Assembly: GCA_023634235.1 (NCBI GenBank) | Contig: JAMKCF010000008.1 | Coordinates: 19,311,000 to 19,374,999, forward strand | DNA length: 64,000 nucleotides | Source of the DNA: Pisaster brevispinus | Lineage: Eukaryota > Echinodermata > Asteroidea > Forcipulatida > Asteriidae | Direction: 5' to 3' | Part shown: positions 1 to 11,500 of the stretch, piece after piece | Numbering within the stretch: position 1 is the stretch's first letter | Layout: each line of letters begins with the position of its first letter | The notes under the pieces: generated by a model | What the model saw: the letters and a program-made list of their open reading frames with translations, nothing else | What the model was told of the DNA's origin: nothing | Database searches by the model: none | Made by a program: the position numbers and the translations under genes

Positions 1-102
1 ACATAACTTTGATATGCGTAAGCAACTATGAAAGTGGGCCCAGTCATTAAAATCCACCTTCACATACATGTACCCCCACAAAAAAAACACCCGAACAAAA
101 AA

Positions 103-399
103 ACAAACAAACAAACACCCCAACACCCCAACAAACAAACAAACAAACAAACAAACAAACAAACAAACAAACAAACAAACAAACAAACAAACAAACAAAC
201 AAACAAACAAACAAACAAACAAACAAACAAACAAACAAACAAACAAACACCCAAACAAACAAACAAACAAACACCCGAATAAAAAAACAAAAAACAAACA
301 AACAAACAAACAAACACCCCAACAAACAAACAAACAAACACCCCAACAAACAAACAAACAAACAAACAAACAAACAAACAAACACCCCCAACAAAACGA
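103..399. repeat. AAAC tetranucleotide microsatellite
   Basis: Long CAAA/AAAC tract with CACCCC interruptions. It produces open frames on both strands that translate to NKQT or VCLF repeats, so these are not genes. Confidence 0.97.
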
Positions 400-440
400 A
401 AACAAAAAACAAACAAAAAAACAAACAAATAAACAACAAT

Positions 441-3400
441 CAAGTGAACGTCAGACTATCACGGCCTTACTTACAGTGTTATTTAGCGGCAAAATTTGAA
501 GCAAACGGTGGTGCCATACTACAAAAAATTCTTAATTAGTCACATCGCAAAAATATAGCTGTAAACAACATTTAGAAAAACAATATTTTTGCTGTGCACA
601 CTCCGCAACTTCTTCGATCAAAACAGTACTGTTTGTGATAGTACTTCACGTTGAGCAACAGCAGAGAGCAATACTTCCCAAGAAATCATTGCTCACAAAT
701 TTCTTTCAAACAAGAACAGTCAAGCAAATAATTTGAAAGATAACCCCCACAAATTTTGACATTTTCTAAACCACCTTTTAAATACACACAAAGAAACCGT
801 CTATTAAAAGAGGCATCGTACTCAAACAGATCAACTTTCTGACTAAAATTCGCAGAATTCACCTTAACAATAATCCTGTAAAAAATACCCAATCTTTAAA
901 TGTAGTTCTCAAGAATATATCCACAGTGCAAACCCTGACAGCCTCTTCATTATTGAACCCAAATCCCACTTTTCCCAGATGAAATCTTACATGTTTCTTG
1001 CGAGCATTAGTTTTGCGAGCATTTCCACTGGGACACTTTACTTAGGCCTTATTTTCTTTTCGGATGATTAAAATACAGAGTTGTGGTGTGCAACTTACGA
1101 CCACGTATAGTAGACCTCTATATTCTCATGATCATAATATTGATTTTGTGTCTTTGCATGTAAGTTTGTTGCAGAATTCTGTATGGGACTTTGTTCTGCC
1201 ACTTCGTTGTTTCCATTTGAGAGAAAGATTGCCCCGATCAAGACGAATTTCAGTCGAAGTGTGGTGTTTTTTTTATAGCATAAATGCAGACTTGATGATC
1301 CTTAGCCCTCTTCTAAAATACCCGTACCTTGAAAACTAGTTTTAAAAAGTGATTAGCAAGGACATTAAAAAATTGTCATAACAAAATGCGAGTGTCCTGA
1401 CAATCCATTGCAAAGTTGTCGATGCCATTTTGAAACTTTTACCTCTCCGATTCTTAAATGCAGAATTATATCATGCAATTTTCGAAAATATCTTTACTGC
1501 TTGAGAGTTAAGTGTAGATGTTGTTTCCTGGGGTGGAGGTGGGGTGTAAACGTTAAAAAGTTCAAGAACAAATCTAGTAGGGGGGCGCTACCACGAAGAT
1601 TTTAGCATATTGTATGTTTCCTTGTTTACACAGACAGTGCTACTTCTGTTTCTCATTTCATATGGAGGCACCAGACTAGCACCAGACAACCTCTTAACCT
1701 CTTCGGTTTGGTCACATTGGATTGGATGGAGCACAGCTTGGATGGCCGCATCGTGATGGAATTCAACATTGCCTAATTTCCGGACGGTGTATTGGCAAGG
1801 CCAATTAAATCGGCCATAGTTGTAACGAATTTTCATTGGTTATAAATAAAACACAATGTGACCATAAAATGTTATTTGTGAAAGTTCAAGTTGTAACTAA
1901 AGTTTGGGAAGTCGGCTTTAAACTTGTGTGTACGCCTTGACTGTCTGGCATTGTTGCTATAATTTGTATTTGCAAAAGAAAAAAGCAGTAATTTACAGTC
2001 TTAGTAATGTTTTAAAAGAGATACCAGAGTACAACCTCTTTACAAAATGGCCGACATATTTTCTTCACAGCTTCAATCTGCCAATTTACCCCCTCCGTAA
2101 AAAAGAACAATAATTCTGAAGACATTAAACACCGCTGAAAATGACTTCGACCAGAGGGAAGAGGCAACATCCACGAAGAAAAAACGCTATGTGGAAGACA
2201 AATACGTGGTGCAGATACAGTAAACACGACACACACAACAGTAGCATACGTTTGAAAAACAAAAGTGGGTGCTGAATGCCGCAGGGGGAGATTTGGCACA
2301 CTGCAATTTACGCGTTCATGAAAAAAAAAACAAGTAAAGTGACCAACTCTTCAACCAAAACATTTAAGAATCTCAAACTCCCAAAATGGAGTTACGAAGT
2401 TTACCTCCATAATTGAAGCAATAATCATTCGAATATACTGTTAGCATTAAGCCTACCTATCATTACGACAGCTTCGTGTCCGGTTTGAACTTTCAAGATC
2501 CTTGGCACTAACAGCGATCCATGGGCGATAAGAGTGGACATCGTAGCTGGCAAACGCCCTTTCTTTCACAAACCAACACTTTTTATTGAATTTGCACTGC
2601 CCTAGTCATAATGGACTTCACTTGTATGCAGAGTTTTGCTGCTGGCGTTTTTGCTACACACAATCAAAGCATAAAGGCACTCTATAGGCTCTTGACTAAA
2701 GCACAGAGAACAGGCCGAGATAGAAAAGGATAGAGGTGCCTGTAACTCAACTGTTAAAGATCTGACATAATTGTGCGAGTTATCATAAAAAAAACACCTG
2801 AATGACAAGCTTTTCTACTTCCGGCCACCCTGGGAAGTTGTACTATTTATTACTGATTTGTCATTTGCGGAGAAGAAAACTACGGCGAAACGTTCAAGCA
2901 GCTCGCCGCCATTGACCCACTTCTATATGTTTGGATAATTGACAAGTATTTTCCAAATACAGAACTGGGGACCAAAACTCCGGGTAAATAAAAAAAAAGT
3001 CGCAAGACTATTTCAGTGTTTATACATCTTGTGTGTTTATTATTTTAAAGGCATTTTGTAATGAAGTTTCTGAAAAGAAAAGCTTCCTCAGTATATAACT
3101 ATTTTACAAAAACCAATAATACCCCAAAACAAGAAACTGCCTCTGGAAGTTTAAGAGTACAAAATTAAGTATAGCTAAATATTTCCTTATAAAAAGAGTT
3201 TGGGCTAGGGGAGGGGTCTTAGGAGGGGTGGGGTGGGGGGGGGGGGTGTGGCTTCAGATACACTGTATATGTTTATTGCAATCTCTTTCACTGATGGAAA
3301 TGCTGTTTTCCACAAATAAATAAATGCTCAGTTTCTCTTCAGTTTGCCAATTTGTTCCACTGACACAAAGTCAAAGTGTAATTGAAAACAGACAGCACAG
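441..3400. other. Gene-poor stretch, nothing coding recognised
   Basis: AT-rich sequence with only short random open frames. A decayed copy of the MITE described at 48.7 kb is visible near 1690-1790, and a G-rich run lies at 3221-3250. No exon, RNA gene or intact transposon was seen. Confidence 0.6.
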
Positions 3401-3589
3401 CACCAGTCCTGATTTTGACAAAATGCCTTGTTTAGAATCCGATGGCAAACAATTGCTTCTTTGTCCCATCCAGTCATTCCTTGGATTGGTCACACTTCTA
3501 TCAGTTGCTGGTCCCAACCTCTCAACCTTTCACTTCAACAGAACTCAAGGCTCTGGATTTTAATAGATGCAAAATTAACATCTATTAAA

Positions 3590-4170
3590 TCATTGCTATA
3601 TCCTCTACTTGCAGGATTCGTATTTGATGCAATTTTCCTGGGGGAAAACACCCAAGGGAAATCTCGCTTAAGCCCTCTCTCAAGAAGGGTGCTTAGCTCA
3701 ACCCTGTTCCAAGTGGTGAACGATCTCTCTGCGCCATTTTTTGTTCTTTCCCAGAATGCCTTGCTCGATCATAACCCCTGGAAGTGTGACTGAAATATCC
3801 AAAGATATCGGACATTTTAGTTAGTTCTGTGGTTGATCCATTTGGCAGAGTGCGCTGTCAAAAGATGCATCAATTCATGGAGCGACTGGTCCCCTCTTGT
3901 TCTTTTTTGATCTTGTGATGCGTCTAACTGTATGCAATTTAGGGTTACCATGTAAAAACACGATTAACTTGAAGTGTATTGCATCAAAATATGTGCATTT
4001 TGACACGCGCATACTATGTGCCCGACAAGCACTCAAAAGTTTTTACCAAGCATGCACACAAAGCAGTCACTTTTGGTAAGCAAATCAGCATTGATTTTCA
4101 GTGCTTCCCTCCCAGGGGTTAGTGACGAGAGGTATCATTACGGTGGGCTGCCCATGGTAGCGAGGATGTG
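3590..4170 (+). repeat. Dispersed repeat, copy A (inverted partner at 40.2-40.7 kb)
   Basis: Collinear blocks match the reverse complement of 40195-40690: CCCAGAATGCCTTGCTC, then TCATGGAGC.ACTGGTCCCC, TTTTGACRCG, and GGTAGCGAGG near the end. It is decayed, with no coding sequence recognised; type unknown. Confidence 0.7.
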
Positions 4171-4699
4171 CTTAGCTCTTTCCAGGGAAATGCCGTTTTC
4201 TTGGGACTTTGCCAGGTTTGGCAATTTAAGTCTAAAAATGTCAAAATTTTCCAAGAACTTCCAGGAAAATGTGTCCAATGTGAAAGGGGCTTTAGATTGT
4301 ATCACTGGATAGGGGGAATTTATTCTACTAATTAAGTGCTAATCCCCCAGGTCAGACTTGGCGACCTAGCTCATGGCGAGGAGAGAGTTGCCAACTACTG
4401 ATTGTGAATTACAATGTATACAACAAGATTTCTTGACAGGCAAGCAAGACGGTCAAGGCAGCAGGAAATCAGTAGCAAGAAAGTGCATAGTTTTTTGTAA
4501 GCCTACACACAATTCAGTTTCACATGGAATTTGGACAATGTTAATAACAACCTTATGCCAATGAACGACACAGAATAATAAAAAAGTAATGCAAAGTAAC
4601 TGCATATGACGTGGTTTACAAAATCTTGCACGAACCCAAAATTTAGCTTAAATTCAACAAGACTTTCCAGCTTTGATAGTTTTTGGTGGAACGAAAAAG

Positions 4700-5340
4700 A
4701 AACTTAACAAGTTTTTGCTTTGACCTCACGATGAAGCATTATTTCTTTGCTGAAGTAAGCAGTGGTTGCAGAAGTGGGATCTGACCCATCAAGGTAACAG
4801 TATACTCTGAAATCTCTCTTAGATCTAATATCTTTGTTGGATGATGATGAAGCAACGCAATCAAATCTCCACATGTGTGAAACCACTGACAATGATGGTG
4901 GCAGAGGTGGGATTTGTTGTCTCATTGAACGCCGGCAGAGGTAGGATCTGATATTTCAAAAGCATGACGCTTCTAATAAAGACGATTGCAGCAGTGGATC
5001 TCGAATACCTGATGATGGTGGTGGCAGCAATGGGATCACATCTCTCAGTATGTGAATCATCAAATAGTTGCAGAAGTGGGATCCAAACTTTCTGTACATG
5101 AAACTCACAGAGAATATGGTGGCAACGGTAAAGCCCGCCATGAAGATGGTGGTAGGTGAGGGGTAACATCTCTCAACATGTAAACCATTACACATTGAAA
5201 GAGGTCAGATCAGATCTCTCGGAGTGAAATGCATCCAATGACGATGAAGGCAGTAAGTGTGATCCAGCTTCTCCAAACTTAAACACCACCAGATGAAAAC
5301 GATGGAAGCAGTGGGATCGATGGATGGCCAATGTGTAGAA
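4700..5340. repeat. Degenerate tandem repeat below the SEH1 stop codon
   Basis: Diverged units about 45-60 bp long recur with the core gatgatggtggcagNRgtgggatc and catctctca.tatgtgaa. It may lie in the SEH1 3' UTR. The chance frames on the minus strand (recurring DPxxAT and IPLLQ peptides) come from the repeat. Confidence 0.5.
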
Positions 5341-5372
5341 GAGGACAATGAAGGGTACCATCTGCACCTAAT

Positions 5373-5566
5373 CTACAAATTCCTAAAAGGTGTATACCTT
5401 CGACTATCAAGCATGGGTTCCTGTGCACCTGGTACTTGCCTGCCGCCAGCCTGTTGCTGATGTTGCTGCTGCTGTTGTTCCTGACTTGCAAAAGGCATGG
5501 TGGGCGGGACTGAAGTACCATCCCCTTTCATCTCTTGAATGCACTTCCAGTTGCCCAGGTAGTTTG
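5373..5566 (-). CDS. SEH1L: SEH1 terminal coding exon 12 (residues 306-369)
   Basis: Begins (G)CAAACTACCTGGGCAACTGG, encoding [20 protein letters not shown] (family ANYMDNWKC.G..KG.GSP). It continues with a low-complexity [10 protein letters not shown] run and a short tail ending FRNL at the TAG (5373-5375). The tail diverges from vertebrate SEH1, as is usual for this unstructured end. Confidence 0.93.
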
Positions 5567-8500
5567 CTGCAGTCATAGAAGAGGTAAAAACAGACAATTT
5601 ATAGAGTAGCAGGCCCTCAAGAGGCTGAAGATGAACATGCTGCCACCATTGTTGTACAATAGCAACCATGACAGCTGATTTACAAGACACAATTTTGGCT
5701 TCTACTTAGCCTTGGGTTGCTAACACTATTATGGCCCTTTTCGAAACTATAGCTTAGGCTTGAGCTTAGTCTTGGGATCCATCAGATACTTAGACAACTT
5801 GTGCTTTCCTTTCATGGCTTAGGCTGGAGCTTAGTCTTGGGATCCATCAGATACTTAGACAACTTGTGCTTTCCTTTCATGGCTTAGGCTTGAGCTTAGT
5901 CTTGGGATCCATCAGATACTTAGACAACTTGTGCTTTCCTTTCATGGCTTAGGCTTGAGCTTAGTCTTGGGATCCGTCAGATACTTAGACAACTTGTGCT
6001 TTCCTTACGATGCTTCAATCAGGCAGACGAAGCCCTAGCCCAAGCCCAAGCCTAAGCCCTGGCTTTGAAAAGGCCCTATTAAGAACATGACAACAGGTCT
6101 TAAAAAAACATGTGGTTCAGCCTGACTGAACCCCCCAAAAGTTCATGGAAACAGCCATAGAGTAATTTAACATTTTGTTCTTTGGTTAACAAACAGGGCT
6201 GAGAGTCATTGCTGAAAGCAGCTCTGAAATGAGGACCCAAATTTTAGGAGGCATGTTTGTGGAAATCAATGCATTTCAACACTTTAGTGATCCCTGGAGT
6301 TATAGCATTCAAGGGGTTTCTTGGAACAGTAACCAGAGCACCAACAAGTAGATTAAAAGTCATAATTTCTTTATATTTGTAGAAAATAATAGTTTTTTTT
6401 TTTTTTTTACCTGCCAAACAAAAAGGGTGACATTTCTCATCCCTGAACATGCCACTATTTCAAAAAATAGCACCAAACCTACCAACCATTTTGTTGGATA
6501 TATTTATACAACAAAGAGAAGAAAAAAAAGTGTAAATAAAAGTCTGTCCTAAGCTAGGCGTTTCACCATGATTAATGGGAAAAGTCTCCGGATACCCCTC
6601 CCTCAAACCAACCGCGAGTTGAAACTGGAGTTAACGACCTACAACGTCATACGTGAGGTTTACCTTTCCAGAGCCGGACAAGTCCATCGTCGCTTGAAGA
6701 GGCCAAGATGGTGCCTGTAACATTCCAACTCACTCTCCATACCTGTTCATAAAGCAAGAAGAAGTGGCGTTTGAAACTTTGCATAGTGTGGATCATAAGA
6801 AAGACGCTAAGCTTGTTGTGGGTACAACCATGTATAAAACTCTTAAGGGAGAAGGGTTGACTCCGAGAAGAACTGCTGTGGTCGCTTTTGGGAGAAGGGT
6901 CAACTCCGAGAAGAACAGTTGTGGTCGCTTTTGGGAGAAGGGTCGACTCCGAGAAGAACAGTTGTGGTCGCTTTTGGGAGAAGGGTCGACTCCGAGAAGA
7001 ACTGCTGTGGTCCCTTTTGGGAGAAGGGTCGATTCCGAGAAGAACTGCTGTGGTCGCTTTTGGGAAAAGGGTCGACTCCGAGAAGAACAGTTGTGGTCGC
7101 TTTTGGGAGAAGAGTCGACTCCGAGAAGAACTGTTGTGGTTGCTTTTGGGAGAAGGGTCGACTCCGAGAAGAACAGTTGTGGTCGCTTTTGGGAGAAGGG
7201 TCGACTCCGAGAAGAACTGTTGTGGTCGCTTTTGGGAGAAGACCACACCAACACTCCTCCCAAAAGAGATTTACACATGGTTGTACCAGCAAGTTCACTA
7301 TTTCTAGTTTTTCTTAGCGGGAAGAAGTTAAATATAGATTGAAACTATCGCACTCAGATTTATAAATTTGCATCAGGAAAGTTAATTACTAATTTACATT
7401 TTCGGGGTGGATCTATATTTTATAGTACCATTGAAATTTGGAAAGAATATCTTTAAAAGTTGCATAATACACATTTGTTTACACTTAGTATGTCTCTTGA
7501 AGCTTTGCTGAGACTAACAATTAATGATAACAACAAACAATAAGAATAATGTAAGACATTCATATAGCGCGTAATGCAGGAGCCTGTATGCGCAACACAA
7601 AACATAAAACAATGAAATACACATATGAAGCAATTTGTAGCAAAAAAGTAGATTCAAACATGTCAGTCTTTAAAAGTCCCTAGCAAATCAGAACAGAGTC
7701 AGGCCGTGTCCGAAACGGCAACTTCGGCTACAGCTAGAGCTAGATTAGCGCGTCTGCCAGTGTTGAAGAATAGGCAGACGCGGGCAATCTAGCCGTAGCT
7801 CTAGCCGAAGTCGCCGTTTCGGACACGGCCTCAGCTTGGCGAATATGCACTGGTACGTCATCCATAATCGTACACGCGTATTTGGATGACGTCAACATCT
7901 AGCAAGGTACATGTAGTGGGAATCCAAATCCGATCGTGAAACATTTCAAAAGTCTTTTTGTACATGTTCGCATGTAATACATTGAGCACCACACACTTCC
8001 TTTTACAGGGCAATAGTCAATAATAAATACGACACATTCAACAATGCCTTTTCTCAATTAAATACTTTGCCAAAAACACCTAATTTATTTGGTGAAATGT
8101 TTTTAATTTTCACTCATTTTTTTTCAACATTTGTCTCAGCTTAACCGTACACCACCTAGACCTAGACCTACCCCCTGTTTTAAATTCAAATTAACACTTA
8201 ACATGGATACCACATATTTTGGATGTGAAAGAAACGGAATATTCTCATGCCTGCATAATGAAGGTGGAATAAAGTCAAAGGCACTTTTGACCATAGATTT
8301 TTGTGGAAACAATAGTATGTGTCAGTAAGAATTAGCCAGCAGAACGTAACAAACAGTAGTATTATTTTTTATTATCACTGGCCGTGCAAGCCACACCCCC
8401 CGTTCCCTTGACACTTGACACAACCACGAGTCTAGGGTTTCCATTGGTCAAGACATTAACTCACCAGACAGCTCTGATCTGTCAATCATGACCCTGTATC

Positions 8501-11500
8501 AATGGTACCCTCACCTGTCACTGACAATGGTAACCTGGTAAAGGACCGAGCTGAAGGCATGGTCTTTTATCAAGTGGGCACGACCCCTGGAAGGTTTTCA
8601 AAGGTTTTAAGACCGAGTCATTGTTCTTTTATTCCCATTCATAAACGCCCTTTTTGTTAAAAAGTGTAACAATGTTGAAAAATCTGTACAATTTTTCTGT
8701 ACATTTTCTATTCCTGTCACATCCTCGGGCTTTGTTTTGTGAAGGGTCCAATTGCATGCGGCACCCAACGGTTGTGCCTTCGCATGTGTACTAATAGATC
8801 TTACATCGAGTACCGTCACGTATAGATTGCATTATGTGTAAATTAGCTCCCACGTAACCTTGCGCCAACAGGTGCAGGTTTAATTACTTTTTTTCCCCAT
8901 GTCTACACTACATGTTTAAACATGACCGCGTGATCTCCTCTTGACCAATCACAATTAAAAAACTTCATGAATATCCTTTATTACACTTTTAAATTGTAAA
9001 AAAATAGTTATGGCTTGATGTTTTGACCCTAGCAGAGTCTTTCTCGAAGGCTAAATGACAACACAACAGTATGAACAGTATACTGGTGTAACAAAAGCAG
9101 TCAAGTGGAAAGAAATGAAAAGATAAAGAGGCAGAAAGAACACCAATGGCAAAGGGTGAATAATGAAGGAGACTTGGGGGGGGGGGTAGAGGCTGGTTTA
9201 ACCATAAGAGGAACACAAAAGACAAAATCAAAGGTGGGAAGAAGGAGAAAAAGTAATTAATCAGTGAATGAGACAAACTAACAAGGGGGGGATGTCTGTG
9301 GAAAAAATGAGAAGGCAAAGAGAATAAGTTGTTAGTCATTTCCTTCTTGGATGTTTAGACCATGGGGTTGAATGGTCTGGAGGTGCCTTATCCACAGTTT
9401 CTCCCTACTCAGGCTAATAGTCTCTCTGTGGTTACCTAGTGCCTCAATGCCCGGTAAGCCCTATCTAATTGCAGGATTCGAACTGGCCTGTCATCAACGG
9501 ACACACTTGGCAGTCTAGTGGTTAAGACATCTGCTCTGGAGTGTGAGGGGTCATGGGTTTGCATCCCACTTGAGTAGCCTGTGGGGTTCCACCCACAGGA
9601 CTAGGAAGGCACTGACACATTTTGTACAAGGGTGAAACAAAAATAATACTCCATGGCAATTACTCCATTAATTAAGTTTGAATAGAGTGCTTTGATTGGT
9701 GGCCTACCTGTTGATTATTGTGATCTAACTGTGCCGGCTGCTTTATATCCAATCCAATCGATCCCATTGTATTTGCATCACGCCTAGCAACAAAAAACAC
9801 ACACGCATTGAAAATTACTTTACCGCAGGGTACCATTCAGACCATTCTATTAAGCTCCGCCCTCTTCATACATTGACCAATCAGAGCCTTGACTGGGCAC
9901 CCACAAAGTTCTGGCAAAACTCCAATACACTGTAATCTCACTTGACCCTTAGAAAAAGTAGGAAAATTTTATTGAGTACAATGGCTGACCTACATATAGG
10001 CCTATGTACAGTACAGGTGTTGATAGTCTTTTCAGGCCATTCAAAAGTAATTTTGCTGATTGTTCTGAGGGTAAACACATCGGAAATCAGACTTAAGTAG
10101 AAGAAATATCCTGCCTGACCCGACTACACATTGTAAACACGCTACTGTAATTCTGATTGGTGTGGGCAGAGGTGTTTCCCTGCATGAAAATATACTATAT
10201 TATAGATAGTTCCCAATAGACGCCATCTTTACAGGCAAATTGCATTTTGGCTTGCAGGCGCGTCAAGCGCTCAAACTATTAACGCAGCCGCGCTGTTCAC
10301 TCACCAATCGTGAAACGAGTTTTGTGAAATATGCGCGTGCTGCACGCCGTTCTCACACAAAGCTGTGTGTTCCAAATTGCCCAGTAAAGATGGCCGATTT
10401 AGGTCATATTGCAACCTATCTATACATGTCACACTTTATTTTGTTTCATCATCACCAGCCAAAAGCAGTGAACCCGCAATAACAGTAAAGATCAAGTAAT
10501 AAACAAAGAAAAATTGACTGGAGCAGGACTTGAACCAGCGACCTCCGGATGAAAGTACCGGCGCTCGTCTAACTAAGCTATCCAGCCCTGCGTTGGCGAC
10601 AAAGAAAAATTGGCTGGAGCGGGACTTGAATCATTGACCTTCGGAATAAAGTACCAACATAGGGCTGGAAAGCTCAGTAGGTAGAGCCCTGGTACGTTAA
10701 TCCGTAGGTCGTTGGTTCAAGTCCCAAAAGGATCTATAAGTGCTGCATATATAATAAAATATTTAACAATTTCACAATTAAAATTTACATTGAGAAAAAA
10801 AAAAATAATAATAAATAAATAAAAGTAAGGTTTTGTTTTCCTTCTAAAAGTTAGAAGGCTTTTATTAGAAAGAATATTAAACAATGGTTGAATCCATTTT
10901 AGTCATTTTCATGTCATGTACAAATTAATGTATCAGTTTTGTCTGCCATTACTTGGGTGCATTTAAACTTGAGTATGTGTCACACACAACCTTTAACTTG
11001 GGTCATGCTGGCATTTTGTCCGAGTTGAATAAACATCTTTGGTCACAGATGACTGTGACTCATGTCGCAGATGACTGTGACTCGTGTCACAGATGACTGT
11101 GACTCGTGTCACAGATGACTGTGACTCATGTCGCAGATGACTGTGACCCATGTCACAGATGACTGTGACTCGTGTCACAGATGACTGTGACTCATGTCGC
11201 AGATGACTGTGACTCATCAATAAATGAACACTGGCGATATTTGTGTCACAGTAATGGCGGTAAAAACACCAAGTATATTTTTCTATTACTCATTTTCACA
11301 GAATCTAACGTTACAGAATATCGTTAGTGGCCTGATGTTTTGACCCTAGCAGAATATTTCTTGAAAGCTAAAAGGCTTGGGTCTTGTTAAAAAGATCATT
11401 CTAGAATATTAAGTTAAATGAGAAGAAAATGTGACTACAAAATGCGGTCTTAAAAATGTTGGTTTATTCTCAACAAACAGTATTTGCCAAACTCTGCTGG

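Noticed and set aside
28..499. Long open frames on both strands (NKQT.., VCLF..)
   Set aside because: They are produced by the AAAC tetranucleotide repeat and have no gene features.
3324..3793. Overlapping frames of 79 and 121 codons
   Set aside because: Partly within the dispersed repeat copy A; no family resemblance or splice context.
4861..5195. Minus-strand frames rich in His/Cys below the SEH1 stop
   Set aside because: They arise from the degenerate repeat with recurring DPxxAT/IPLLQ peptides; the His/Cys spacing does not fit a zinc finger.
6647..7342. Frames of 130-199 codons on both strands
   Set aside because: Translation of the 42-bp minisatellite; only the short SEH1 exon 11 at the end of one frame is real.
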